The notes: a model not told the origin generated them from the sequence alone. A stretch of DNA of 64,000 bases from Plazaster borealis (GCA_021014325.1 CM037464.1:7843127-7907126), one strand, 5' to 3'. Counted from the stretch's first letter, positions 11,131 to 23,387 are shown. Made by a program: numbers and translations.

Positions 11131-12013
11131 ACACTATCGATACTCGTGTCAATTACACGAGTTGGATATACCATACTGATGTTAATTAACTAAATTAAGC
11201 CATGTATGTTACCCAAACGTAAATAACTGACTCGATTACAATAATTTGAAGGCAACATTTTACTTCAAGTAAAAATTAGGTTTATTGATGATTTCCAGAC
11301 CTATTTAAACGGTGAGTAGCCATGTTAGTCAGGTAATTGCAAGAAAGAAAATAAGTTGTAGCACTTTAATGACTAACTAAAAACAATCTGCATAAACTTT
11401 CCCAGCAACAACTACCTCATCAGATGCATCATTTAACCCATTTTTATAAGACCTAAATTTAAAGTTGGTATGCGTTATTTCGGTTATCAATCGACACATC
11501 TTGAAATAAATAAATCCCGTCCGTTTAAAATTGTCCTTGCTTCGAGGAAAATCCAAACTTTTCTGGCGAACAATCAATACAAAATTCGTGTACCCGTTAG
11601 TTTCAAAATTTGTCATTCCGGAGATTTATAAGGGGAGGGCAAATAAATATAATTGAATAATAATTCCCTTTAACATTCCCTTTAAGTGTCCAAGTGCTAC
11701 TTTCAGTTTGGTTATTGGGTTGATTCGAAGTTTATACAACCTTCAAATGATCTTTCAACCCCGCGTGTCAAATAATAAAATCAAATCATAAGAAAGTTGG
11801 GTTTGCTCATTTTCAACCATAGTGCGACCGTGGTTGGTGCTCTTGGGTCGAAGGTCGAGAGGGTGGTGGGAACATCTAAACGAGGGACTACTTGGGTGTT
11901 TGTGTGAAGATTTTTTGCCCTCGATAGTAGCTGATGGTTTCGAATGTAATGCTAGTTTGGATCGAGGTTGACTGATTAAAGTAGCCATGAGCTCTCTTGA
12001 CCTTATGAATGAG
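11131..12013. other. Non-coding, no gene seen
   Basis: Minus-strand open frames at 11377-11616 and 11755-11988 have no recognisable domain or splice logic, and I do not call them. Confidence 0.4.
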
Positions 12014-12833
12014 GACCTATCCAGCGGCGTAGCCAGGACTTTTTCGGTGTGTGTGTGTGGGGGGGGGGGGGGCAGGGAGAATGGGTTTGTCTGTGGTGGG
12101 GTTCATATTTTGGAAGGGGGACGCAGCAGAGGGCCACAATCCTCCTAGTGTTCTTGGCCCCTGTTGTGTTTATAACAGCCCATTTACTGTAAGTAACTAT
12201 AGACAGTAACGTTGACAGAAAATAAAGTAAAATACAGTACAAACTTACCCAATTACACCAGAATAATTCACGCGCGCTTCCTGTGATGGCGAAAATCCCC
12301 ATCGCACCTGGGCCCAATTTCATGGCTCTGGTTACCGCCGAATTCTGCGCTTACGATCTCAATTCTCCGCTTACTGTGCAATCGCTGAATTTCTGCACTA
12401 GCTGTGTAAGCGAGGAATGCCAGTAACGTAGAGTACGCACGCGCAGAAGCAAAAATTCCTTGCTGAACCCGTGAAATACGCTTGACGTAAGCGCAGAGTT
12501 CCCTGCTTCCGTAAGCGCCGATTCTTTGCTTGCGGTAATAGTCCAAGCTCCAGAATGCAAAAATCGTTTTAATTAAGATTTACCCTACACCATCTGCTCC
12601 CCTTATTTTTTTACTTTTTTATGATGGGTATATTTATTGTGAATAAGAATCGGGATGGTGTATACAATTTTTCCTCGGCGAAAGCGTTCATTTTTGACAA
12701 AATTCGACAGAAAATCCAACGTAAATGATGCCAAAAAGAAGTTGTCTGGTACCCAGCGTCAATAGTGTACGAAATGTTAAGTGCAGTAATTGGAGACCTG
12801 TCTACGCAAGGCACACACAGCGCGATCCGATAC

Positions 12834-12970
12834 ACATTAGCCTTTAGTCAAGGAGCACTTCAGATGTCACGCACGGAAAAAGACCAGTGCTTCGCCGCTC
12901 GCGCTGGTCTTTTTCGTGCGTGACATCTGGGGGTGCCGCCGCCGCGTGCGCCTTGACTAAAGGCTAATGT
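12834..12970. repeat. 137-bp fold-back hairpin
   Basis: Arms begin ACATTAGCCTTTAGTCAAGG and end with the complement. A second inner pair, CAGATGTCACGCACG, leads into AAAAAGACCAG and its complement around a ~15-nt GC-rich centre. The arms are about 60 bp with one asymmetric GC-rich bulge near 12930-12950. It is either a small fold-back transposon or a source of a hairpin RNA. No coding frame. Confidence 0.8.
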
Positions 12971-12999
12971 ACACGTCAATGCCATCACACATAAATGCA

Positions 13000-13700
13000 T
13001 GGCTAGACTTGATTTCAAGTCTGAGCTTGCGGTTATTTCTCTGCATCAGCCACGCAGAATTCCCCCGCAGATTTGCTATCACGCGCTCTAACTCGCAATC
13101 TCAGACTTGACCCTCTTGTGTATATGGGATATTCATTTATTCACTACTGACATTTACATAACAACACTATGCCAGAGAGATGACCAATCAGGAGACCACA
13201 AAACTCCCGTTGGCTGCGTCTATTCCAAATAGGATGAAATCGCTTCAGCATTTTCTGTAAAATCGAGCCATTGCTTTTATTTTATAGTGCTTTGTACGTA
13301 CAGTACGCTTTATAATTTATACATAAAATAACACAAGATTTAATCTGAAAATGTTGAAAAATAAACATGACAAACAACCTGATCCTTACTAGACGAAAAA
13401 TTATGATACCTTTGATTTAAATGGTATCGTCCAAAGATTTTCCCAACGTTTTTTACGTATTTTGAATGAAATAACTAGAATCACTTTGTTTTTTTGTGTT
13501 TCCAAACTGTAAGTTGAAACACCGATCAGAGACAGATTAGTTACACGTGCATCAATGTTGTATTTCCTACTATTATCCCGTGGTATAAACGGTTAAGTTT
13601 GAATGTGCATTTTATTAAGGGCGTCGGAGATTCTGACCAATCAGAGTGTTCCGTCCACTTTTGGACTAATTCGCCACAGGGTGTGTACAAACCGGCGAAC
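13000..13700 (+). repeat. Segmental duplicates d1 and e1 (match 55.1-56.5 kb)
   Basis: 13000-13270 matches 55120-55370 (shared CTTGATTTCAAGT, ATCTCAGACTTGA, AATCGCTTCAGCA). 13555-13700 matches 56325-56475 (shared CCCGTGGTATA, GACCAATCAGA, GTGTACAAACCG). Order and orientation are the same at both places. No gene is evident in either copy. Confidence 0.75.
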
Positions 13701-14609
13701 AATGTTCCCAAGTCTGTGATTGTAGGTTCAAGACGGAGGTTTATCCACAAGAGGGCGCTGTTTCAACCAATAATGTATCGGCTATCAGGACGACTAAAAA
13801 CCACGATCACAGACTTGGAACCAAGTCTAATGCATGGCGGGCTGTCGAGCGTGTCGCATAGCATGCAGCGCAGACGATCAGAAAAAGGTTTGTATTTTTG
13901 AGTAGCTAACGTTGTATGTCATTTGTTTTATCTAAATGTGTGAGGTCATAGTTACTCTTCAAGAAAATATATTTGTTTTAATGCAAATGTCATGAGGGAA
14001 AGTTCAACGATGCGAACATTGTTTCATGTAATTGTAGCCTGTTGCCTGTGGTAGTGGACTGGAAGTGTAGGCTAGGGGCATGGTTACGGTAGCTGTTGGC
14101 TAACACGAACGTTAACATAGCATGGGCCTTACACGTGTACATCCGGTGGTATTTTTATTCCTCGTTCGCCGTCGGCGTATAACTGTGCATCGGTGGGCCG
14201 TACATGCATATCGTCCGTTTGATGCCAGATGAAATTACAACTTCCCTCAAAAGTTCAATGGCAGAAGACTACAGAATGACAGACACTGTACGCTACAAAA
14301 TTGTTGAAGAACTTCTTAAGATTTTGCTAGGCCTATAATTTATAAGTAAGTCGTTACCAGGGTCCAATTTCATAAAGCTGTCAAGCAGAAAATACTGCTT
14401 GACAAATTTCTTAAGCAAATATTGAGTGGGGTACCAGACACCAGAATTAACCAGCTTAACGTTACACGAGGTATGTACAAAACATGTTGATGTTTGTTGA
14501 AGGTAGTGTAGGCCTAGCCCTAGTATTAACAACTCGCCAATTCACTTTTATTGTCAATGTTATCCAATAATTATAGTGTGGGCTACCCTATGCAAAACAG
14601 ATCTGTAGG

Positions 14610-15440
14610 CCTACCAATGGGGAACAGGGGGAACCCCTGACTATTTTTATATTATTTATTTGTACCAAAGCGCAACGGGTCAACAACCCACCAGGGAACC
14701 CCTGGCCATTTTTCTGGTTTGGGTTCACCACCCACAGGGGAACCCCTGGCCATTTATTTTAATTAATTGTTTTTGTTTGTTTTTGTTTGTTTTTCCCGAT
14801 TCTGTAGCCACCCACCCACGGGAACCCCTGGCAATTTTTTTCTTTATTCTTCTTACCCCCCCCCCCAAATTCTTTCGAATTGGTTAACCACCCGCAGGAG
14901 AACCCTTGTGACTTTTTTTTCTAATTTGGGTTAACCAACCACAAGGGACAAGGGAACCCCTAACCAATTTTGTATTTCTAATTATTTCTTATCTTTCCAA
15001 ATTCTGTACTGTCTGCTGAGAGCCCCTGCAATGTATTCCAATTTGTTTATCATTGTGCAAATGAGTATTTTAAATAAAATGGCTGTAAACATAGGTGTAA
15101 ACATAGAGCAAGGTCCTTGGTGTAAAGGACTGAATGAGAAAGAAAGTTGGAATTACTTGAGATTAAGGTATGTTTTAGAAAACATTGTTGGTTTTAGCGT
15201 ATGAACAACAGACATTTCACAACAATATTGTCAATGTTATACTATTCTGTACCAATGGGTTAACCTCTGGCCATTTTTTTATTTGAAATGCTGTATTATT
15301 TTGTGTTCAACTCTTTACAAATGGGTTATCCACCGACAGGGGAATCCCTGGCCATTTAAAAAGAAAACTATTATTTTCTTCCATATTCCATACTATTGGG
15401 TTAATTTGCCTCTGGGGGAACCCCCAGCAAATTGCTGTTA
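14610..15440 (+). repeat. Degenerate minisatellite around AACCCCTGGCCATTT
   Basis: The phrase GGGTTAACCACCCACAGG followed by GGAACCCCTGGCCATTT recurs about nine times (near 14615, 14680, 14725, 14810, 14890, 14940, 15260, 15330, 15405). Spacing is irregular at 45-90 bp, with T-rich spacers. A stretch at 15000-15240 without the motif interrupts it. Confidence 0.75.
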
Positions 15441-15533
15441 TTAATTAAAAACCTATGAGTTAAACACCTACTGTTTATAATTTTGCCAAGTTTTTCAAAC
15501 GGCTGTAAACTAACTATTTGTTGTCGTTCAGTC

Positions 15534-16420
15534 ATGGTGTACGAGACAGATGAGATAGTACAATGGCTGAAACATTCAAGCTTTTCTTGTGAGAAAAAAA
15601 TTCAAGGCACAAACAGACTTTAAGAAATGCATTATCTGCCAATCAGTAACCAATGAAAGACTCAACAATGTGACTGACGCCAGTTTAGAAACATTAGCGT
15701 ATCTTCTGTTAGAAATGCACGATGTGACTTTACTTCTCATCGTCTCAGAAGTCAAATTCAATCAAACGAATAATTTTTTTTTTAAATCCGAAATTGCATC
15801 GCCCATGTCGTGCAAAATGGACCATCCTTCATTTGGATGCCAGCAGTTCCACACCATCTAAATGTATGACAACTAGGCAATCAGTGCCACATTTTGACAT
15901 AAAACAAATGTTTGTGATATGAGAAAGGATGACTGTTAAAATGAAACACGAAAAGCTGAGAACAATAGCAAGCACTTCAGTACAGGATATGTTATATACA
16001 CAAACTGTTGCTTCAAATGACCAACGCCTACGTGGTGATGTAAAACACAATTGATATGATCGCAGCAAAAGCAAGATATCACAAGGACTGCTATAACATT
16101 CTAAGACTGCACCGAGTCTACAGGGAACATCAGGATCCATACGATAAATCATTCAGTGTCTTACTGTGTGATGTTACCGAACCACTTCAAACTGGCAAGG
16201 TTTTCTTTTCTTCCACTTTGAGCAGATGTATCAAACCCATCTCTCAAGTTTTGCCTCAATGCAGAGTTAGTATAGCTCAATATCGTACATTAAGTCTTAA
16301 ACAAAGACTACAGAAATACTTTGGCTCAAGTGTGCTCTTTGTACCGCGAGGAGGACAGCTATCTGACTTGGTTTGCTCTGCTCAACTGTCTGTGGCAGAA
16401 CTTGTGAAAGCTCATTATAT
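15534..16420 (+). pseudogene. Relic of a CIICQ / RYHKxC zinc-cluster protein
   Basis: From ATG 15534 the reading starts VYETDEIVQWLKHSSF. After a frame change near 15590 it gives KKCIICQSVTNERLNN...LETLAYLL, then a stop at 15861. A later frame gives KARYHKDCYNILRL (near 16065) and LKQRLQKYFGSSVLFVPRGGQLSDLVCS (near 16295). CIICQ, RYHKxC and the RL..YFG...F....SDLVCS block occur in that order in uncharacterised multicopy proteins of marine invertebrates. That recognition is from memory. The copy is broken at least twice and runs into repeat DNA at about 16420. Function unknown. Confidence 0.55.
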
Positions 16421-16429
16421 AGCCAAATT

Positions 16430-17370
16430 TATACTAAAATGGGAAATTAGGATGAAATACATGACCAAAGATGTAATTTTTATCACTTTGGGGTGAAAAT
16501 GACAGCCATCTTGGATGCAAAATTTCGCGCACACTTTTTTCGTGCTAGACTCATTCCGGGAAATTGTTTGATTCAATCGGCCAATTATTTCGGAAGATAG
16601 GCCTATGGTAAAATACATTGTTTTCATGATTTTGGCAGGAAAAATGGCAGCCATTTCTTTCTGTGGCCAGTGACTGAATCAATTATTATTATTTTGTTGG
16701 GGGTGAAGTATTTTGTCTATAGAATGCAGGTATAAAACTAATTTTTAGCTTAATTTCTACTATATTGGGAAACGAAGATGAAAGACATGACCAAAGATGT
16801 GATTTTTATCACTTTTTGGTGAAAAATAGCGGCCATCTTGGATTTTGCCCATAATGCAAACTATCCTGGATGCAAAGATTTTGCACACACGTTTGCCTCT
16901 TGCCAAACTTAATCTTGGCGAAGTTTTGATTAAATCGGTCAATTATTTTGAAAGATATGGTAAAATACATTGTTTTAATGATTTTGGCGGGAAAAATTGC
17001 GGCCATTTTGGATTCTAGTCAGTGTCGTAAAAATGTGAGTAATTTATTATTTTTATTGGTGAGCGGCTCTTTGTATATAGATGGCAGGTATAAAACTCAG
17101 CGTTAGCCTAATTTCTACTAGATCGGGAAATTATTATTAATGACATGTCGAAAATTATGATTTATATCACTTTTTTGAAAGAAAAATGGCAGCTATCTTG
17201 AATTTGACCAAGAATGTGAAATTTCAGGAACCCCAAATTTTGCATACACCTTTTTCTGACAACAAACACATTTTGGGCCAAATTTGGATTTAGTCGGCAA
17301 TTTATTTCAGAAGTTATGGCAAAATACATGATTTTCATAATTTTGGCGGAAAAACTGGCGGCCATTTTGT
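16430..17370 (+). repeat. ~340-bp tandem repeat, three diverged units
   Basis: Units begin GGGAAATTAGGATGAA (16441), GGGAAACGAAGATGAA (16768) and GGGAAATTATTATTAA (17125). Each continues through GACCAAAGATGT, TTTTATCACTTT and GGCCATCTTGGAT to a second TTTTGGCGGGAAAAA/GGCCATTTTG phrase. Spacing is 327 and 357 bp. Non-coding. Confidence 0.85.
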
Positions 17371-17900
17371 ATTTTGTCCAAATTATCCACTTTCGCCGGG
17401 GAAATTTTATATACACCGTCCTGATTCTTGAACAGGAGTAGTTTCCGAATGCAAAAATTCCAAATAATTGAGGGGAGCACACCGTGTAGGGTAAACTCAT
17501 TTTTTGGGACCTGGAGCTTGGACTATAAGGAGAGCCATGAAATTGGGCCCTGTTCATTCTGCTGCATTGCATTGATCAACACGTGGGCACGCGCGCTTCC
17601 TGTGATGGCGAAAATCCCCACCGCACAAGTTAAACAATAATGGCTTGGTATACGATTAAAGTTGTTTTTGTTTTGTTATTACTTTATTGTAAATGTAGGC
17701 CCACAACGAGCAGATGTATTTTGGATATAACTTTGTCATGTTTTGTTTTAATTCTTTGAACTTACCTTTTTGTGGGCACCGTCGGGATTTGTTTTCGTGG
17801 GGGGGGGGGGGGCACCTGGGGGCACTGGACATTTTTGATGGGGGGGGGCCGTCCCCCCCCCCATACCCCCCCCCCCCCTGGCTACGCCGCTGGACCTGTC

Positions 17901-20616
17901 ATAGCATTCTCTGATGTCAATAATGATGAGGTTAAAGCTAGGTCGTGGCTTCCGGTTACTATTTGGAGTCTACATTTCCAAATGGACGGAGCGACATTTT
18001 TCCTTGGATTTTAATGTTGTTAAATTTATTTAATTAAAATAATTGTTTTGGTTATTTAGTTCGAAGTTGGAAGTAAGGAAAACAGTGATCCCTTTATACA
18101 TACAGTCAGATTAAGTACTATCGTTGTCACCTTGCATGGCACAAAAGGTTTATAAAACTTACTATAAACAATGATAATTAATACAACTATTAATGTGAAT
18201 TATATGTAAAATTAAATCTTTCGGATTGCACTCTTCAGTAAAGAAATATTCAACATGCGTTATGAATAAAATAACGGATACATTATTAAGACATATGTTT
18301 GGCAATCGACTTACGGCTGCGAAGACCTTTAACCAGAAAGGCCTTGAACGTTAAGTCAACAAAACCCACTCCATCCTTAAAGGCATCGTACACGTTTGGT
18401 AATTGGAGACTACTGTTTGTTTCAAACCTATAAGCTTAGATTCAAATCGCACTTCCCGTGAAAAGTGCTCTCAAGCGTAAAGCAGCAGTTTTATGTGACG
18501 AAGTATATAATAATGTTTCAAGTCAATGTCACACTTCAGTCTCCACGAAGAACGTAACGACATTAACATTAAAATGGTAAGATTAAATTTAAACCAGCTC
18601 AACCCCTGGAAGGAGAACAGCAAAAAGAAACAAAACAAATAGTTCCTTACACCCGGTATCAGTAAAACCAACAACATCACGTAACAAACGTCAACAAACA
18701 TCAACGCACACACTAGGTACACACACCCGCAAATATGCAACTATTTGGAGATAGGCTTTGTTCTTTCCTTTGTCCCTGCACTTACATCTCCCCAAAGACT
18801 TTGTACACACAATTCCCTGTGGAGCACCCTGGTCTTTTAGAATTTCCAGCTGGGGACCTTTTTATTTTGTTTTTGTTTTCCCTTTTTAGTTCTGTCCACG
18901 GTCTCCGAGAGATACTGATTAAGAGCACACCACCCGCACGAAAAATGGGCCCAAAGCCCCATATGGCCACCCAACCGGCCAGATCAATACGCGGGAACCA
19001 AAAGCCACTGTGCTGCAAATCCCTGCTCTACCCCTTGCAATTCCTTGCAAAACTTCTGTGTGCACCTTGACCCATTTTACCTAAATCACAACCCATTACA
19101 ATGTTGCCCATACCTTCTTATCAAAATACATGTCAGAACATAACCACTAATTCCCCGAATTTCATGTTTTATAGCAACGTAACGTTCGACTCATATATGT
19201 AGGCCATCACTCTGTGCAAGGAGGAAGTAGCAACGCAAACAAATAAAATAAATTGTTTCTAAAGGAGGAATAAAATTCGACGAGCCAATAACAGTTTTAA
19301 CACCTCGGTGCAACACTTCTTGCGGATTATTCAACTGAACATAAATTAATATAACGGGTAGGTTATATCAAATCACTTTTGCGACAAAAGGCTAAGCAGC
19401 AAACCAATATCCATTAAACACAACTTGACCCGGTTCATTGACAAAATGCTGATTCACAAGCTGTGTATGGACAATGGATGCCTAAATTGAAACTCAAATC
19501 ACACTTTCAAATTTGCATGAAAAAGGTAACAAATGAAACAATACGAAAAGCGTCCGAAGACGGGGCAGAGTTGCCACTACATGTCACAGCTCATGAAAAT
19601 TGTGACATGAAACCAAAGAAATACTCATTTCGTTTAATATAATGTAATCAAATTGCACGTCACATGTAGGATGAATATTAAAACGCAATAGACGGTACAA
19701 AATTGCATCAAACGGTTTGATATGATGGAGTTGTGGGGGTTTCAACTTAACTCACCAAAACAGTCAAATACTATTCGTGCAAGTAATTAGAGGGTAAACA
19801 TGCAACGAAGAGTTCGCATAGTACAAACTTAATTTCACTCAGCTAAACTCCAGTCACACCTTCCAAAAAATACGTTTTCAGTGAAACACAAATTTGATTC
19901 GTGGTGTCAAAAACCAGAACATTATTTCAACATAGCTCAATTTTTTGCAGAACGTTTGTTGGACTCCAACGGACGTCGAGTTCGTCACCGTCCCGGTTCG
20001 GTTTTGGAGAGGAGTCGACATCCCTTTAACTTTGCCTACCCAACCCGTTCACGGGCGGCTCTGATGATGGCAGAGCACCCTGCCTTCTCTCTCCTTCACA
20101 GAGCCCCAACGGCCGGGCGGCAACGTCGCTGGGCATACCGTCGACCAGATAATTAGCAATGCCCCAATTGGTAAAAGACTACGACATGCTGTAGGGCTAT
20201 GATGTCCAACAAAAACGCCCAAATAATTAAAATGTCTAACGCTGTGATAACAATATAATGTCTAAACACCTTGGTTGACTGTGACAAAGTGAGGATTTCC
20301 CGCAAAAAGCGTACGACCCACGCTAATCCGCAAAAGCTGATTGGTTAAAAGTAATACACATAAATACCGTCCGATCGATCATGCAACATAAACCAAAACA
20401 GTATGATCAACTAAGCCAATGCTGTATACATACATACACACGCACAGACCTTGACCCAGATACAGTAAACTTATGACAACGCGCATGCGCACCGTCTATG
20501 TTAACATACGTGTAGATAGCAAACGTCGGACGGTGTTGAAATGTTATTGTTCACTGAGTATAAGGCATTTTATCATTTATTGATGATAAACTGAAATATA
20601 AATACATAAAACTAAC
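17901..20616. other. Mostly non-coding; one CpG-rich patch
   Basis: 18375-18402 carries an isolated end of the AAAGGCATCGTACACGTTTG element family also seen at 48.9 and 51.5 kb. 19960-20160 is markedly GC/CpG-rich against AT-rich surroundings, holds a 91-codon open frame (19881-20156), and could be a promoter or first exon. I see no domain and do not call a gene. Confidence 0.4.
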
Positions 20617-20714
20617 CTGTGAAAATTTCAAAAGGTGGTAGCGTTTTTGAGATATTGCCGAAAATCTGGAGCGGTTGTCCACGCAGGAACTTAATCTGCA
20701 TTGGAATACACACT
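20617..20714 (-). pseudogene. Diverged copy of the receptor-kinase C-lobe exon
   Basis: A 98-bp block with acceptor ATGAATCAG and donor CACAG|GTTAG aligns with the kinase exon at 42591-42690 (100 bp). Clearest match: CTCCAGATTTTCGGCAATATC against GAGCCAGTTTCAAGGCAATTTC. The encoded text SSCVDNRSRFSAIS parallels MSCWHKDPQKRASFKAIS but has lost the conserved Trp and the DP, so it is probably not a working kinase. The flanking intron also matches. Confidence 0.55.
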
Positions 20715-21295
20715 CTGATTCATGTTTTGGGGGAAACAGGTTCATAATTAACTGTGTTTTTTTCATTTTCAAATTTACAGCTTAAAATTGTCATTATAGT
20801 CCGATAATTGCAATCAAAACAGGATTTTAAAGCATCAAATGTATCTTTTACCTTATTTTCCTCTAAATTGTGAAAAACATGCTCCGGAGTTACAAATCAA
20901 TCTAATTTTTCAAAATGGATAAACTCAACTTATTTGTTGGCAATATAACGCACATTTGAGCAGCAAAGGATAAACAAATCGATCCCTTCCACTTTTTGGC
21001 TATATAGGTTTGAGGAACAAGGGATAGAAAATTCTATCCCCTCCTCTTTTCTGCTGGATTTGAGGAACAAAATATCCCTTCACTTAAATTATAACCACCC
21101 GAACCACAAATAAACTTGTATTTTTGTCAGTTTTCTCATTAATGAAGTGTCATTGTAAATAAAATAAAATGTTGACAATATTTTTCAAAGTGCACCAGTT
21201 TCTTACTTTGTTCCTCCAGAGATTATGTCATGGAGAAAAACAGCATGATTTTAAAATGTTAAGAACAACTTCAAGAAAAAATGCTATATATTACT
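20715..21295 (+). repeat. Segmental duplicate f1, target of the LTR element
   Basis: Matches 42790-44045: CAAATTTACAGCTTAAA, CAATATAACGCACATTT, and two to three units of the TTTGAGGAACAAGGGATA minisatellite that is amplified in the other copy. The match resumes at 38754 beyond the nested insertions (AAAAACTGTAT...AAAAATGA.CCTGTT, compare 44055-44090). So 44.05 kb is a diverged empty site. Confidence 0.8.
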
Positions 21296-21479
21296 TGTTA
21301 TGAGACCCTAATACATGTACATATAATTACGTGTATACAACGCACGCTGTCAATCATTTTCTGTGTGTAAGTCCGTTGACCCTAGTGGGCGGCGCTAATC
21401 CGTTATGAAGGATCTAGAATGATCTAGGCTCTGGAAGTTTGAAGTTAGTTTTAGAACTTTCCAGAAAACAACGCAAATC
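21296..21479 (+). repeat. 5' LTR, first part, ending in target duplication CAAATC
   Basis: Aligns base for base with 37893-38076 of the 3' LTR apart from a few substitutions. The last six bases, CAAATC (21474-21479), are repeated at 32244-32249 on the other side of the nested transposon. Confidence 0.95.
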
Positions 21480-22098
21480 TACGAAGCTGTTTAAGGGACA
21501 TGGTGAATTTTATTTTCAATTTTTCAAACCCGTACGTACGCCTTACTAACGCGTACGTACGCCTTAAGTAACCCGTACGTACGCCTTACTAACGCGTAAG
21601 TACGCCTTAGTAACCCGTACGTACGCCTTACTAACGCGTACGTACGCCTTCTCTAACCCGTACGTACGCCTTACTAACGCGTACGTACGCCTTATGTAAC
21701 CCGTACGTACGCCTTACTAACGCGTACGTACGCCTTATGTAACCCGTACGTACGCCTTATGTAACCCGTACGTACGCCTTACTAACGCGTACGTACGCCT
21801 TATGTAACCCGTACGTACGCCTTACTAACGCGTACGTACGCCTTATGTAACCCGTACGTACGCCTTATGTAACCCGTACGTACGCCTTACTAACGCGTAC
21901 GTACGCCTTATGTAACCCGTACGTACGCCTTACTAACGCGTACGTACGCCTTATGTGACCCGTACTTACGCTTTACTAACGCGTACGTACGACTTATGCA
22001 ACCCATACGTACGCCTTACTAACGCGTACGTACGCCTTATTTAACTCGTACGTACGCCTTACTAACTTTGTTAGTAAGGCGTTTGTACGCCTTACTAA
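21480..22098 (+). repeat. Left inverted end plus subterminal CGTACGTACG array
   Basis: A ~50-bp unique end is followed by about 26 units of 21-22 bp. The core CGTACGTACG is its own reverse complement, followed by CCTTACTAACG or CCTTATGTAACC, the two forms often alternating. Near 22062-22095 one unit is inverted (TTAGTAAGGCG). The array ends just before the HECT gene's 5' region. Confidence 0.95.
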
Positions 22099-22334
22099 CC
22101 TTCACGTGCGATTTGACCCCTGACCTGGCGGCGTGTGTGCAGAGGAGGATCGGAGCACACACTGCAGCACTGCTTTGTTTCTACCCCTTGGTTTCTACGC
22201 GTTACGGGACGTGAGTGCTCAAGTCAAGCCGCCATTCAGAGTGTATTTTGTTGGTTGTAGGACGTGCTCTTAAGTTAAAAAGATCTTCGTTACAACTGCC
22301 ATTTTCTATTACCAACCACCCATCAGCTAGCGTA

Positions 22335-23387
22335 ATGGAAGCGTCACTGTGCAAGTTTGTACGAGAACGTGGGATTGAGGAAAGTGTCATCGATTATATG
22401 ATCAATGAAAAGGTGAGAAATCATTCATATGGTATTAAAATGCCGGCAACTTTTTTGAAATTCCCCAGCAAATTTCAACCGGTACGATAGCAAGCATACA
22501 CTCATCATCCAGCGATGCCTGCCGGGTTACACAGGCTTGCAATGCCTTTTTGGTTCACCTTCGCCGCAACATTTTGTGGGCTACATGTATGTTCAAGTAC
22601 AACACAAAATGGACACTGTAGTTTTATTTATTAGCGTCAGTCTGTAGTCTGAGTATGTCTCCTGCAGAAAGCAACGGCTACGTTATGTACCCCCCAAAAG
22701 CGGTGTACAGATTAGCCTAGAAGTAGAAGCTTGACTGCAAGAGGGAACAATCCTTTTTGGGGGTGGGGGACTCTTGGCGGAGAAGTTCATGTAATTTGAC
22801 TGCTAACTAAAGTAAAGCGTAACAGGTCCTTCAACTTCATGGAGGCATCAACAAATATTACAATAATATTAATAATAGGCTTACGCGGGAATAGTGGAAA
22901 ATGCAAATGGCTACAGCATAACTTAAGTGGGCTGACACCAAACTGCATTTTATCGTTGTTTTAGACCAACAAATCATGATAACTTACCAAACATTAGATC
23001 CAGTGGCATCGGTCAGCCGGATTTATAAAAAGATTTAAAAAGTTTATCAGTGGATTACAAATCATGCATATTTTTTTCAGTCACGTTTTATATTTCTGGT
23101 ATAGTTTACAACTCTTCACAGGGTGATCTAAAGGTCAAGTAGCAAGACAGTTTACCTTAGAAAAATTCGAGAATATAGGAAACATGAAACATATATTTTG
23201 GTCTGAAATGATTACACATTTTGTTATACACATTTTTTTATACATAATTTTGTTGTCTTATTATCCTTAAAAAATATTTATGGACCTACAGGACCAAACG
23301 CATGAATGAAACTCTATTGTTTTACACCATTACTTCTTCTGGGTTTAGGAGTCCTGTTTATTTATTTGTTTATATTTCTATATGTAT

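Larger units (their letters stand above)
12022..17892. mobile_element. 5.9-kb block bounded by hAT-like inverted ends and 8-bp duplication
   Basis: Ends are CAGCGGCGTAGCCAGG at 12022 and its complement ending at 17892. The flanks GACCTATC (12014-12021) and GACCTGTC (17893-17900) differ at one position, as expected for an aged 8-bp target duplication. Both ends carry G/C homopolymers. Subterminal regions are inverted relatives: 12310-12710 matches the complement of 17380-17550, for example AGTCCAAGCTCCAG and GGGCCCAATTTCATGG. The interior contains a hairpin, segments shared with 55-56.5 kb, a minisatellite, a zinc-cluster protein relic and a ~340-bp tandem repeat. No transposase is recognised. 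CAG-type termini with 8-bp duplications fit hAT-like elements. Alternatively, two separate insertions of one repeat family happen to lie inverted. Confidence 0.5.

Noticed and set aside
10892..11193. Several overlapping open frames rich in Arg, Cys, Val or Ser
   Set aside because: Pure triplet-repeat DNA gives open frames in most phases; not genes.
18735..19070. 111-codon open frame with proline and cysteine-rich text
   Set aside because: No recognisable motif and no gene context; length is within chance expectation.
19881..20156. 91-codon frame in a CpG-rich patch
   Set aside because: No domain, signal peptide or splice partner seen; kept only as a CpG-rich region.
21530..22098. CRISPR-like or telomere-like array
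   Set aside because: The units are contiguous and nearly identical, without variable spacers, so not CRISPR. The unit is not TTAGGG-like. Its mirror copy at the other end of a TIR element explains it.
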